This document shows, piece by piece, positions 33,734-42,632 of a stretch of 64,000 nt of DNA. The stretch comes from Streptomyces sp. f51 (GTDB lineage Bacteria > Actinomycetota > Actinomycetes > Streptomycetales > Streptomycetaceae): contig NZ_CP149798.1 in assembly GCF_037940415.1 (NCBI RefSeq), forward strand, positions 7,287,001-7,351,000, written 5' to 3'. A program made the position numbers and the translations under genes. The notes beneath the pieces were generated by a model that searched no databases, was not told the origin of the DNA, and worked only from the letters and a program-made list of their open reading frames with translations. Position 1 is the first letter of the stretch. Every line of letters begins with the position of its first letter.

Positions 33734-34540
33734 ATGTCCCCTGTCCGTGGCTACTTCCATCCCAAGACGGCCCGCGGCACCTCGTCGCTCATCCCCTCGC
33801 CGCCGTGGCGCTACTCCGGTGACCTGCTCACCGTCGAATACCGCACGGACCCCGCGCGGGTCCGTGAACTCCTGCCCGAACCGCTTGAGTTGGCGGACGA
33901 GGACCCGGGCGCGGTGGCCCTGATCTGGGCCGACTGGCAGTCCTGCTCCGCCTCCGCCGAAGAACTCCTCGACCCGGTCCGCGCCCAGTACAAGGAGGCC
34001 TTCGCGGTCGTCCGCTGCCAGTTCCGGGGGCAGACCTACAGCCGCTGCGTCTACATCTGGGTCGACAAGGACTTCGCGATCGCCCGCGGACTGCACCAGG
34101 GCTACCCGAAGAAGCTCGGATCGATCCACCAGACCCGCCCGCACCCCTACGGCCCGGCCCCGCGCATCGAGGCCGGCGCCCGCTTCGGCGCCACCCTCGC
34201 CGCCGCCGACCGGCGCCTCGCCGAGACCGTGGTGACCCTGCGGGAGCCGTCCGAGACCAACGGCTTCGTCAACGGCCACCCCATGGCCCACCACCGCTGG
34301 CTGCCCTCCGTCGAGAAGGGCAAGGGCCTCGCGCTCGACGAACTGATCGAGACGGGCGCGGCCTCCTTCGAGGCCGGACAGGCCTGGACCGGCGAAGCCG
34401 ACCTGAAGCTGTTCGAGGCACCCACCGAGGAACTGGCCCGCCTGGAGATCCACGAGCCGATCGCCGCCTACTACCGGCAGGTCGGCGTCGTCTGGGACGG
34501 CGGACGCCTCCTGGAGTCCGGCACCTCCGGCGCCGAGTGA
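33734..34540 (+). CDS. Acetoacetate decarboxylase (ADC)-family protein
   Basis: A 268-residue ADC-fold protein. Conserved parts include PPWRYSGDLLTVEYRTDP, YKEAFAVVRCQFRGQTYSRC and the segment GYPKKLGSIHQTRPHP; the Lys-Lys in GYPKKLG corresponds to the region of the Schiff-base lysine of true decarboxylases. Family members decarboxylate, hydrate or cyclise beta-keto or keto acids. Placed between the hydroxylase electron chain and the ring-cleavage genes, it could act on a keto-acid intermediate, possibly the decarboxylation step expected of two-domain HpaG. That role is inferred. Confidence 0.8.
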   Translation: MSPVRGYFHPKTARGTSSLIPSPPWRYSGDLLTVEYRTDPARVRELLPEPLELADEDPGAVALIWADWQSCSASAEELLDPVRAQYKEAFAVVRCQFRGQTYSRCVYIWVDKDFAIARGLHQGYPKKLGSIHQTRPHPYGPAPRIEAGARFGATLAAADRRLAETVVTLREPSETNGFVNGHPMAHHRWLPSVEKGKGLALDELIETGAASFEAGQAWTGEADLKLFEAPTEELARLEIHEPIAAYYRQVGVVWDGGRLLESGTSGAE

Positions 34541-34580
34541 CCCCGACCACCGTATCCACCACAGGACTTGGAGTCCGGAC

Positions 34581-36044
34581 ATGACCGAGCACACCCTCAC
34601 GGTGGCCGGGGTCGCCGTCGACACCCGGCACTGGATCGGCGGCGAACGCGTCGCCTCCGCCGAGACGTTCACCGACGTCTCCCCGATCGACGGCAGCGTC
34701 ATCGGCGAGATCTCCCGCGGCACCGAGGCGGAGGCCGCCGCCGCGGTGGCCGCCGCCAAGGCCGCCTTCCCCGCCTGGGCCGCCACCCCGCGCGCCGAAC
34801 GCGCCCGCATCCTGCACGCCGTCGCCGACGGCGTGGAGAAGCGGATCGAGGACCTGGCGGTCGTCGAGACCACCGACAACGGCGCCCTGCTGCGCTCGCA
34901 CCGCCGTGGTGTCATGCCGCGCGTCGCCCACAACTTCCGCTTCTTCGCCGACTGGCTCCTGACCCTGGACCACGGGGACTTCGAGACCCGCGGTCACACC
35001 AACCACGTCAGCTGGGACCCGGCCGGGCCCTCGGTGCTCATCACCCCCTGGAACGCCCCGCTGATGCTGTCGACCTGGAAGGTCGCCCCGGCCCTCGCGG
35101 CCGGCAACACGGTCGTCCTCAAGCCCGCCGAGTGGACCCCGCTGACCGCCTCCCTCCTCGCGGACATCGCCGCCGAGGCCGGACTGCCCGCCGGCGTCCT
35201 CAACATCGTCCAGGGGTACGGCTCCGAGATCGGCGACGCCCTCACCTCGCACCCCGACGTGCGCCGCATCAGCTTCACCGGCTCCGTGCCGACCGCGCAG
35301 CGGATCACGGCGTCCGCCGCCGCGAACCTCACTCCGCTCAGCCTCGAACTCGGCGGCAAGTCACCGCTGTTGGTGTTCGCGGACGCCGACCTGGACCTCG
35401 CCGTCGACCTCGCCGTCGAGCAGTACGACAACGCGGGTCAGGTCTGTCTCGCCGCCACCCGCATCCTGGTCGAGGAGAGCGTCGCCGAGGAGTTCACCCG
35501 CCGGTTCGTGGCGAAGGCCGCCACCGTCGTGCAGGGCGACCCGCGCGACGAGGCCACCGACATCGGGCCCACCATCCACGAACGCCAGCTGGAGAAGATC
35601 GACGGCTTCGTGCGGCGCGCCCTCGACGCGGGCGCCCGCGCGGTCATCGGCGGCCACCGGGGAGAGGGCCAGTACTACGCGCCGACCCTCGTCACCGACG
35701 TCGCCCAGGACTCCGAGATCGTCCAGGAGGAGGTCTTCGGCCCCGTCCTGACCCTCCAGACCTTCACCAGCGAGGACGAGGCCGTCCACCTCGCCAACGA
35801 CACCCGCTTCGGCCTCGCCGCCACCCTCGCCACCGGCGACCGCGACCGCGCCGACCGTGTCACCCGACGGCTCGTCGCCGGGACGGTCTGGGTCAACTGC
35901 TTCTTCGTGCGCGACCTCCAGGCACCCTTCGGCGGCTCCCGGCACTCCGGTGTCGGCCGCGAGGGCGGCACCTGGAGCTTCGACTTCTACTGCGACCTGA
36001 AGAACACCGTGACCGCGCCGAAGGGATGGAAGGACCATGGGTGA
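34581..36044 (+). CDS. Aldehyde dehydrogenase (HpaE-like semialdehyde dehydrogenase)
   Basis: A 487-residue NAD(P)-dependent aldehyde dehydrogenase with PWNAPLMLSTWKVAPALAAGN, the glutamate in LELGGKSPL and catalytic Cys289 in AGQVCLAATR. Next to a HpaD-type extradiol dioxygenase and a FAH hydrolase it is best read as the 5-carboxymethyl-2-hydroxymuconate semialdehyde dehydrogenase step of a meta-cleavage pathway. Its last 8 bases overlap the dioxygenase start, indicating translational coupling. Confidence 0.85.
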   Translation: MTEHTLTVAGVAVDTRHWIGGERVASAETFTDVSPIDGSVIGEISRGTEAEAAAAVAAAKAAFPAWAATPRAERARILHAVADGVEKRIEDLAVVETTDNGALLRSHRRGVMPRVAHNFRFFADWLLTLDHGDFETRGHTNHVSWDPAGPSVLITPWNAPLMLSTWKVAPALAAGNTVVLKPAEWTPLTASLLADIAAEAGLPAGVLNIVQGYGSEIGDALTSHPDVRRISFTGSVPTAQRITASAAANLTPLSLELGGKSPLLVFADADLDLAVDLAVEQYDNAGQVCLAATRILVEESVAEEFTRRFVAKAATVVQGDPRDEATDIGPTIHERQLEKIDGFVRRALDAGARAVIGGHRGEGQYYAPTLVTDVAQDSEIVQEEVFGPVLTLQTFTSEDEAVHLANDTRFGLAATLATGDRDRADRVTRRLVAGTVWVNCFFVRDLQAPFGGSRHSGVGREGGTWSFDFYCDLKNTVTAPKGWKDHG

Positions 36045-36975
36045 GATCGTCGGGGCGGGGCTGCTCGCCCACGTCCCCACCATCGTGCTCCCCGAGGAGA
36101 CCCGGCTGGAGCTGAACGAGGGCAAGGAGATCACCCTCGTCACCGGCCTGCAACAGCTCCGCGAGGACGTCTTCGACCGCGACGACTACGACACCGTCGT
36201 CGTCCTCGACTCGCACTGGGCGACCACCGTCGAGTTCGTCGCCACCGCCCAGCACCGCAGGGCAGGCCTGTTCACCTCCGAGGAACTGCCGCGCGGCATG
36301 AGCCGGATGCCGTACGACTACCCCGGCGACCCCGAACTCGCGCACAACATCGCGAAGTTCGCCGACAGGCACGGCACCTGGATCACCGCGATCGACGACG
36401 ACTACCTGCCGGTCTACTACGCCACCATCAACCTCTGGAAGTTCCTGGGGGAGGGGCTGCCCGGCAAGCGCTGGGTGACCATCGGGGTGTGCCAGACCGG
36501 TGACACGGAGGACCACCTGCGGCTCGGCCGCGCCCTCGCCGACGGCATCGCCGCCACCCCCGGCCGCCGCGTCCTGCTGATCGCCTCCGGCGCCCTGTCG
36601 CACACCTTCTGGCCGCTGCGCGAACTGCGCGACCACGAGTCGAGCGACCCGGTGCACATCCGCACCCCCGAGGCCCGTGAGGCCGACCTCGAACGCATCG
36701 AATGGTTCAAGGAGGGCCACCACGACAAGGTCCTCGACACCATGGACGCGTTCTCGAAGTTCAGGCCCGAGGCGAAGTTCTTCCACTATCTGATGATGGC
36801 CGGCGCCCTCGGCGAGCGGAACTGCGTCGCCCGCGCCCGCCAGTACGGCGCGTACGAGAACTCGATCGGCACCGGCCAGGTCCACCTCTGGTTCGACCGC
36901 CCGGCCGACGGCTGGACCGGCGCGGGAGTCCCCGTCCCGGCCGCCGCACCCCACAACCCGCACCGACGCTCCTAG
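36037..36975 (+). CDS. Class III extradiol ring-cleavage dioxygenase (HpaD/LigB fold)
   Basis: A 312-residue LigB-fold dioxygenase. Iron ligands are likely His12 (GLLAHVP) and His60 (VLDSHWATT) with a Glu in the C-terminal half; GALSHTFWPLR and FFHYLMMAGALGERNC are conserved active-site segments. It resembles homoprotocatechuate 2,3-dioxygenases, which open 3,4-dihydroxyphenylacetate next to the two hydroxyls. ATG 36037 lies inside the end of the aldehyde dehydrogenase gene. Substrate could be a related catechol. Confidence 0.85.
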   Translation: MGEIVGAGLLAHVPTIVLPEETRLELNEGKEITLVTGLQQLREDVFDRDDYDTVVVLDSHWATTVEFVATAQHRRAGLFTSEELPRGMSRMPYDYPGDPELAHNIAKFADRHGTWITAIDDDYLPVYYATINLWKFLGEGLPGKRWVTIGVCQTGDTEDHLRLGRALADGIAATPGRRVLLIASGALSHTFWPLRELRDHESSDPVHIRTPEAREADLERIEWFKEGHHDKVLDTMDAFSKFRPEAKFFHYLMMAGALGERNCVARARQYGAYENSIGTGQVHLWFDRPADGWTGAGVPVPAAAPHNPHRRS

Positions 36976-36985
36976 GAAGGCAGCC

Positions 36986-37831
36986 ATGCCCGAGTACCGC
37001 CGCATCCTCCTCGACGGCGCCGCCGTCGAGGTCACCGTCGACGGGGACGAACTCGTCGCCGGCGACGGCCGCCGTGTCAAGACCGAGGAGGCGCACCACC
37101 TGCCCCCGGTCGTGCCCTCCAAGGTGATCGCCGTCCACCTCAACCACCGCAGCCGGGTCGACGAGTTCGGCATCGAACTCCCGCCCACACCCACCTACTT
37201 CCACAAGCCGACCTCGGCCCTCAACTCCCACAAGGGCGCGATCGTCCGCCCCGAGGGCTGCAAGTGGCTCAACTACGAGGGCGAGGTCGCCATCGTCATC
37301 GGGAAGACCGCGCGGAACATCTCACCGGCCGAGGCGGGGGAGTACATCGCCGGCTACACCGTCGCCAACGACTACGGCCTGCACGACTTCCGGGACACCG
37401 ACGCCGGCTCCATGCTCCGCGTCAAGGGCTCCGACACCCTGTGCCCGCTCGGCCCGGGCCTGGTCACCGACTGGGACTTCCGCGGCAAGAGCCTGCGTAC
37501 GTACGTCAACGGCGAGGTGGTCCAGGACGGTTCGACCGACGAGATGCAGTGGGACATGCACTACCTCGTCGCCGACATCGCCCGCACCATCACCCTCCAC
37601 CCCGGTGACGTGCTGCTGTCCGGCACCCCGGCCAACTCCCGCCCCGTACAGCCAGGTGACGTCGTCGAGGTCGAGGTCGAGGGCCTGGGACGGCTCACCA
37701 ACCACATCGTGACCGGCCCGGCCGCGATCCGCACCGACGTCGGCGCCCAGCCCACCGAGTCCGAAGAGGTCCTGTCCACCGCGCTCGGCGGGGACTGGGA
37801 GTTCCGCGGCATCCGCCCGCCCCGGCGCTGA
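36986..37831 (+). CDS. Fumarylacetoacetate hydrolase-family protein (HpaG-like isomerase/decarboxylase)
   Basis: A 281-residue FAH-family enzyme. Metal-site region NYEGEVAIVIGK, then GYTVANDYGLHDFRDTDAG, KGSDTLCPLGPGLVTDWDF and LSGTPANSRPVQPGDVVEVE. It is one-domain, whereas enteric HpaG has two. It would act after the semialdehyde dehydrogenase, isomerising or decarboxylating the ring-cleavage acid. RBS AGGAAGG 10 bases after the dioxygenase stop. A terminator hairpin follows. Confidence 0.85.
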   Translation: MPEYRRILLDGAAVEVTVDGDELVAGDGRRVKTEEAHHLPPVVPSKVIAVHLNHRSRVDEFGIELPPTPTYFHKPTSALNSHKGAIVRPEGCKWLNYEGEVAIVIGKTARNISPAEAGEYIAGYTVANDYGLHDFRDTDAGSMLRVKGSDTLCPLGPGLVTDWDFRGKSLRTYVNGEVVQDGSTDEMQWDMHYLVADIARTITLHPGDVLLSGTPANSRPVQPGDVVEVEVEGLGRLTNHIVTGPAAIRTDVGAQPTESEEVLSTALGGDWEFRGIRPPRR

Positions 37832-37850
37832 TGCGGGCGGCACGAGCGCG

Positions 37851-37887
37851 CCGTACCGGGCGTCACGGAGAAGGGCGCCCGGTACGG
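37851..37887 (+). terminator. Terminator of the ferredoxin operon
   Basis: Perfect 12-bp stem CCGTACCGGGCG / CGCCCGGTACGG with a 13-base loop, 19 bases after the FAH-family gene. Confidence 0.8.
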
Positions 37888-37991
37888 TGTTCCGGCCGTC
37901 GGCGGGTGCACGCCACCGACGGCACGCGCACCCGCGCGACCCGCGCCGGCATCACGCCGGGTCCCGTGAGCAGGCGGGTAGGGTCGCAGCC

Positions 37992-38618
37992 ATGACCGAA
38001 CCCGCCGAGGCCCCCGAGGGCACCAAGCCGCGCCGGCGCATGAACTACGGGGAGGGCCGCGAGGCCCTGCTCAACGCCGCCGTGCGGGTCGTGGCCCGGG
38101 GCGGGCTGCGCAAGCTCACCTACCGGGCCGTGGCGGAGGAGGCGGGCACCACGCACGGACTGGTCGTACACCACTTCGGTTCGCGGGACGCGCTCATCGA
38201 GGAGGCGGTCGCCCACGCCATCCGCACCTCCCTGAACACCAGCGCGCTCGAACCCGGCACCGGCCGGATCGAGGAGTTCTCGGTGGGGGTGTCCGAGATG
38301 GTCACGGCTGATCCGGACATACAGTCCTTCCAGTACGAACTGCTTCTGGAGGCCAGACGCCGCCCGGAACTGCTGCCGCACCTGCGTGCGTTGTACGACG
38401 AGTACTTCGACGCCACCGGGCGCGAGCTGTCCCGCATGCTGCCCGGCGGGGCCGGACAGCCGCTCACCCGGCTCGTCTTCGCCGCCCTCGACGGCCTGGT
38501 GCTGCACCAGCTCGTCTTCGGCGGCCCCGAGATCACCGACGCCGCCGTGGAGGAGCTGCGCTCGCTGCTCCGGCTGCTCCGGGACCGGCAGGACGCCCCC
38601 GACGAGAGCCGCGACTGA
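37992..38618 (+). CDS. TetR-family regulator inside the catabolic island
   Basis: A 208-residue TetR-type protein with helix-turn-helix LTYRAVAEEAGTTHGLVVHHFGSRDALI and a C-terminal ligand-binding domain (PDIQSFQYELLLEARRRPEL, LVFAALDGLVLHQLVFG). It lies between the ring-cleavage operon and the permease. I see no copy of the shared palindrome in front of its own gene, so it is less likely than the MarR protein to be the owner of that palindrome, but this is not excluded. ATG 37992 follows GGGTAGGG. Confidence 0.85.
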   Translation: MTEPAEAPEGTKPRRRMNYGEGREALLNAAVRVVARGGLRKLTYRAVAEEAGTTHGLVVHHFGSRDALIEEAVAHAIRTSLNTSALEPGTGRIEEFSVGVSEMVTADPDIQSFQYELLLEARRRPELLPHLRALYDEYFDATGRELSRMLPGGAGQPLTRLVFAALDGLVLHQLVFGGPEITDAAVEELRSLLRLLRDRQDAPDESRD

Positions 38619-38740
38619 CGCGCTGACCCGCCCGTTCCAAGGCCCTGGACGCCGGTCGTCCGGGGCCTTGCGCGTTCGGCGCAGGAAACCTGCCGCAGCC
38701 CCTTGTCAAACGGATAGTTCCAGCCCAGTATGAGGCAACT

Positions 38741-38756
38741 CGTTTGGCCTGAAACG
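38741..38756. promoter_or_regulatory. Operator C upstream of the APC permease
   Basis: CGTTTGGCCTGAAACG is a palindrome with CGTTT/AAACG arms and the same GTTTG-N4 spacing as operators A, B, D and E. The expected -10 (ACTCGT) and -35 (TAGTTC, 17 bases away) are poor. A CAAAC half-site lies at 38707-38711. Confidence 0.65.
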
Positions 38757-38787
38757 AATCCCTCTTCCTCCCTGGCAGGTGATCCGA

Positions 38788-40248
38788 GTGGACAGTCAGA
38801 CGGCGGTCGTGAACCAGACCGCGCCCGACGCCCCCACAGCAGGCAAGCTCAAGCCCAACTCGCTCGGCGTCCTGGGCATCCTCTTCTTCGTCCTCTCCGC
38901 CCAGGCGCCGCTCACCGGCGTCGCGGGTGCCGTGCCCATCGCCGTCGGCGTGGGCAGCGGCGCGGGGGCGCCCGCCGCCTATGTGGTGGCGGGCCTGATC
39001 ACGCTGCTCTTCTCCGTCGGCTTCGTGGCGATGGGCCGGCATGTCGTGGACGCCGGCGCCTTCTACACGTACATCGGCAAGGGGCTCGGCCGGACGGTCG
39101 GCACCGGCAGCGCGGGTGTCGCGCTGTTCGCCTACTGCGCGATCCAGGCGGCCATGTACGGGCTGTACGGGGCGACCGTGAACGGTCTGCTCGCGCACTA
39201 CACCGGGATGGACGTGCCCTGGTGGGCGTGCGCCCTGGTCACCATGGTGATCGTCCAGGTGCTCGGCAGCGCGGGCATCGAGATGGGCGCGAAGGTGCTG
39301 GCCGTCTTCGTCCTGGCGGAGTTCAGCATCCTCAGCGTCTTCGCGCTCGTCACCTTCTTCAAGGGCGGCGGACCCGAGGGGCTGGCCTTCACGCAGTCCT
39401 TCTCTCCGAGCGCGGCCTTCGAGGGCGCCCCCGGCGTGGCCCTGATGTTCGCCGTGGCGTCCATGATCGGCTTCGAGGCCACCGCGATCTACGGCGAGGA
39501 GGCGCGCGAACCGCGCAGGACGGTCCCGCGGGCCACGTACACGGCCGTCGCCTTCGTCACCGGCTTCTTCGGCTTCGCCTCCTGGATGCTCGTCTCCGCC
39601 TACGGCCCCTCGAAGGTGTCCGGGGCGGCGGGCAAGGCCCTGGAGAGCGGCGACTCGACGAGCTTCGTCTTCGCACCGATCGCCGACCTCTTCGGCGGCT
39701 GGGTCAACGACGTCCTGCCCGTCCTGCTGGCCACCTCGCTCTTCGCCGGCATCCTCGCCTTCCACAACTCCGCCAACCGCTACCTGTTCTCGCTCAGCCG
39801 CGACGGACTGCTGCCCAAGGCGCTGTCGTCGATCAACAGCCGTCACTCGCCCAGCGTGGCGGGCCGGGTGCAGACGGCCGTCGCGGTCCTGCTGGTCGTT
39901 CCGTTCGCGCTGGCCGGCAAGGACCCGGTGCTGACCCTGTTCTCGTGGGGCAGCGGCGTGGCCGTCCTCGGCATCATGGCCCTGTACCTGCTGACCTCTG
40001 TCTCCGTGGTGGTCTTCTTCCGCAGGGAACGCCTGGACACCCGGCCCTGGAACACCCTGATCGCCCCCTCCCTGGGAGCGCTCGGCGTGGCCGTGGCGAT
40101 CTGGCTGATCGTCCAGAACTTCACCACGCTCATCGGGGGCGAGAGCGGCACCGCCCTCGTGCTCGAACTGATCGTCCCGGTCGTCCTCGTCCTGGGCGTC
40201 GTGGCCGCACGGCTCACCCGCGACAGAGTCGGGGCGGCCGGCCGCTGA
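38788..40248 (+). CDS. APC-superfamily amino acid/amine permease
   Basis: A 486-residue transporter with 12 or so predicted helices. Helix 1 carries VLSAQAPLTGVAGAVPIAVGVGSGAG, and FAVASMIGFEATAIYGEEAREPRRTVPRA is the conserved helix 6 region of the APC superfamily. It probably imports the amine or amino acid degraded by the island, as PuuP does for putrescine. GTG 38788 is favoured by the AGG upstream; GTG 38779 is possible. Operator C is about 35 bases upstream. Confidence 0.85.
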   Translation: MDSQTAVVNQTAPDAPTAGKLKPNSLGVLGILFFVLSAQAPLTGVAGAVPIAVGVGSGAGAPAAYVVAGLITLLFSVGFVAMGRHVVDAGAFYTYIGKGLGRTVGTGSAGVALFAYCAIQAAMYGLYGATVNGLLAHYTGMDVPWWACALVTMVIVQVLGSAGIEMGAKVLAVFVLAEFSILSVFALVTFFKGGGPEGLAFTQSFSPSAAFEGAPGVALMFAVASMIGFEATAIYGEEAREPRRTVPRATYTAVAFVTGFFGFASWMLVSAYGPSKVSGAAGKALESGDSTSFVFAPIADLFGGWVNDVLPVLLATSLFAGILAFHNSANRYLFSLSRDGLLPKALSSINSRHSPSVAGRVQTAVAVLLVVPFALAGKDPVLTLFSWGSGVAVLGIMALYLLTSVSVVVFFRRERLDTRPWNTLIAPSLGALGVAVAIWLIVQNFTTLIGGESGTALVLELIVPVVLVLGVVAARLTRDRVGAAGR

Positions 40249-40252
40249 CGCA

Positions 40253-40278
40253 GACCGGGCCGCTCACCCGGCCCGGTC
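40253..40278. terminator. Bidirectional hairpin between permease and amidotransferase
   Basis: Perfect 10-bp stem GACCGGGCCG / CGGCCCGGTC with a 6-base loop, spanning the short gap of two convergent genes and the last codons of the amidotransferase. Confidence 0.65.
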
Positions 40279-40974
40279 CGCCACCTGGTCGAGGAAGCCG
40301 TCGACCAGGCGGCGGGCGTTCGTCCGGGCCATGGGCTCCATGGCCCGGCTCCGCGCCAGCAGCTCACCGGGGTCGACGCCATGGCGTACGCACTGCTCCG
40401 CCCCGCCGGCGTCGATCCAGCCCCGCACCATCGCCGTGGTGATCTCCGGATGGAACTGCACACCCAGGCCGTGCCCGGTCCTGAACGCCTGGACGCACAC
40501 CTCGTTGCGGGCCACCTCCTTGGCGCCGGGTGGCAGGACACAACGGTCGTAGTGCCACTGGAACCACGGACCAGGTCCCACCAGCGACGGCTCGTCGGTG
40601 GCGACCTCGACCCAGCCGATCTCCGGTCGCGGTGAGGCCTCCACCCGGCCGCCGAGCGCGGTGGTCAGCGCCTGGGCGCCGAAACAGACCCCGAGCACCG
40701 GGACGCCGAGACGGTCGGCCTCGCGCAGGAGACCCAGCTCGCCGTCTATCCAGGAACCGATGGCCGCCCGGTCGTACACCGACCACGGAGCCCCGAGCGA
40801 GACGATCAGGTCCCAGTCGCCGGCCTGCGGGAAGTCGAAGGCGACGTCCGGCGCGTGATGGCGGTGCTCGGGCACGACCGTCACCACGGTGAGGTCGTAA
40901 CCGCGCTCCTCCAGCCGGGCCCCGACCAGCCCCGGCTCCGTCACATGGTCGTGCTGGACGACGAGTGCGCGCAC
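40264..40974 (-). CDS. Class I glutamine amidotransferase-like protein
   Basis: A 236-residue GATase1 domain protein with nucleophile Cys97 in GVCFGAQ and His175/Glu177 in QFHPE, so the triad is complete. Stand-alone proteins of this type act as gamma-glutamyl hydrolases or amidotransferases; GAT-like proteins accompany GS-like ligases in aniline catabolism. It is divergent from the second aldehyde dehydrogenase and shares the spacer with operator D. GTG 40974 follows GGGAG. It may cleave or transfer gamma-glutamyl groups in the pathway. Confidence 0.8.
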   Translation of the reverse strand: MRALVVQHDHVTEPGLVGARLEERGYDLTVVTVVPEHRHHAPDVAFDFPQAGDWDLIVSLGAPWSVYDRAAIGSWIDGELGLLREADRLGVPVLGVCFGAQALTTALGGRVEASPRPEIGWVEVATDEPSLVGPGPWFQWHYDRCVLPPGAKEVARNEVCVQAFRTGHGLGVQFHPEITTAMVRGWIDAGGAEQCVRHGVDPGELLARSRAMEPMARTNARRLVDGFLDQVADRAG

Positions 40975-41030
40975 GTGGCACTCCCTTCCCCGCGGGGTCC
41001 GCGGACCCGTCGGATCGATGCCGGAGGCCC

Positions 41031-41072
41031 TTGCCCCCGCTCCGCGCCCAGCCTATCGTTTGGGTTCAAATA
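41031..41072 (+). promoter_or_regulatory. Promoter with operator D for the second aldehyde dehydrogenase operon
   Basis: TTGCCC (41031-41036), a 17-base spacer and TATCGT (41054-41059) form a promoter. The palindrome GTTTG-GGTT-CAAAT (41058-41071) overlaps the last two bases of the -10, exactly as at operator A. The RBS GGAGG follows. Confidence 0.8.
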
Positions 41073-41091
41073 ATATTTCTGGAGGTCCCGC

Positions 41092-42582
41092 ATGCCGAAC
41101 GTCACCCACGAGGAGTGGCTGCTCCGGGCCAAGTCCCTGAACCTCTCCGGCGCCCACCACATCGACGGCGCCGACGAGGACGGCTCGGGAGCGGCCTTCG
41201 ACGCCGTCTCGCCCCGCGACGGCCAGGTGCTCACCCCGGTTGCCGACGCGGGCACCGCCGAGGTGGACGCGGCCGTCGCCGCCGCCCGCCGCGCCTTCGA
41301 CACCGGCCCCTGGCCGCGCCTCGCACCCGCCGAACGCGGCGCGACCCTGCTGCGCGTCGCCGACCTGCTCCAGGAACGCCGGGCCGACCTCGCGCTCACC
41401 GTCAGCCTGGAGATGGGAAAGCCCATCACCGACGCGTACGACATCGAACTGCGCGCCCTGATCAACACCTTCCGCTGGTACGGGCAGCTGGCCGACAAGG
41501 TCACCGACGAGTCCCCGCACACCCCGGCCGACGCGCTCGCCCTGGTCACCCGCGAGCCCGCCGGAGTCGTCGGCGCGGTCGTCCCCTGGAACTTCCCCCT
41601 CACCCTCGCCGGCTGGAAGGTCGCCCCGGCCCTCGCCGCCGGCTGCACGGTCGTCCTGAAGCCCTCCGAGAACTCACCGCTGTCCGCGCTGCTCCTGGGC
41701 CGGATCGCCACCGAGGCCGGACTGCCGCCGGGCGTCCTCAACGTCGTGGGCGGCACCGGACCCGTCGCGGGCCGGGCGATCGGCCTCCACCCGGACGTCG
41801 ACGTCCTCGCCTTCACCGGCTCCACCGCCGTCGGACGCCACTTCCTGCGCTACGCCGCCGACTCCAACCTCAAGCGCGTATGGCTCGAACTGGGCGGCAA
41901 ATCACCGAACATCATCCTTCCCGACGCCCCCGACCTGGAGAAGGCCGCCGCCACCGCGGCCTGGGGCATCTTCTTCAACCAGGGCGAGATGTGCACCGCC
42001 CCCTCCCGGCTGCTCGTCCACACCTCCGTCGCGGAACAGGTCACCGAGTCCGTCGTACGGCGGGCCCGCGAGCTGCGGATCGGCGACCCCCTCGACCCGT
42101 CCACCGAGATGGGCGCCCTGGTCGGCGAAGCGCACCTCGGCCGCGTACGGGACCACATCGCCACCGGGCTCGCCGAGGGCGCCCGACTGCGCGCCGGCGG
42201 CGACCGCACCCTCACGGACACCGGCGGCAGCTACCTGGAACCGACCGTCTTCGACCAGGTCGACCCCGGAATGCGGCTCGCCCGGGAGGAGATCTTCGGC
42301 CCGGTCCTGTCGGTCCTCACCTTCGACGACCTGGACGAGGCCGTACGCCTGGCCAACGACACCGAGTACGGCCTCGCCGCCGGGCTGTGGACCTCCGACC
42401 TCTCCACCGCGCACCGCGTCTCCCGCGCCCTGAAGGCCGGCACGGTCTGGGTCAACTGCTACGAGGAGGGCGACCTGACCGTCCCCTTCGGCGGCATGAA
42501 GCAGTCGGGCAACGGCCGCGACAAGTCGGCCCACGCCCTGGAGAAGTACACCGAACTCAAGACGACTTGGATCCAGCTTTGA
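41092..42582 (+). CDS. Aldehyde dehydrogenase (PuuC/GabD-like)
   Basis: A 496-residue NAD(P)-dependent aldehyde dehydrogenase with PWNFPLTLAGWKVAPALAAGC, LELGGKSPNIIL, catalytic Cys301 in GEMCTAPSR and PFGGMKQSGNGRDKSAHALEKYTELKT at the end. By analogy with the Puu pathway it could oxidise a gamma-glutamylamino-aldehyde or an arylacetaldehyde. It is driven from the operator D promoter and was probably followed directly by the PuuD-type gene before a TnpB element inserted. Confidence 0.87.
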   Translation: MPNVTHEEWLLRAKSLNLSGAHHIDGADEDGSGAAFDAVSPRDGQVLTPVADAGTAEVDAAVAAARRAFDTGPWPRLAPAERGATLLRVADLLQERRADLALTVSLEMGKPITDAYDIELRALINTFRWYGQLADKVTDESPHTPADALALVTREPAGVVGAVVPWNFPLTLAGWKVAPALAAGCTVVLKPSENSPLSALLLGRIATEAGLPPGVLNVVGGTGPVAGRAIGLHPDVDVLAFTGSTAVGRHFLRYAADSNLKRVWLELGGKSPNIILPDAPDLEKAAATAAWGIFFNQGEMCTAPSRLLVHTSVAEQVTESVVRRARELRIGDPLDPSTEMGALVGEAHLGRVRDHIATGLAEGARLRAGGDRTLTDTGGSYLEPTVFDQVDPGMRLAREEIFGPVLSVLTFDDLDEAVRLANDTEYGLAAGLWTSDLSTAHRVSRALKAGTVWVNCYEEGDLTVPFGGMKQSGNGRDKSAHALEKYTELKTTWIQL

Positions 42583-42586
42583 CTCC

Positions 42587-42608
42587 TCCCCTTCCTGGCG
42601 GAGGGGGA
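42587..42608. terminator. Hairpin after the aldehyde dehydrogenase / TnpB right end
   Basis: TCCCCTTCC-TGGC-GGAGGGGGA forms a 9-bp stem with one G-T pair, 5 bases after the aldehyde dehydrogenase stop and 25 bases beyond the TnpB stop. It may be the native terminator, or the right-end hairpin of the element, where TnpB guide (omega) RNAs normally map. Confidence 0.55.
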
Positions 42609-42632
42609 TGCGCGGCTCACTTCGCCCGACAC

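Noticed and set aside
37992..38618. TetR protein as owner of the island palindrome
   Set aside because: Not excluded, but no palindrome precedes the TetR gene while one overlaps the -10 of the MarR gene, so MarR was preferred.
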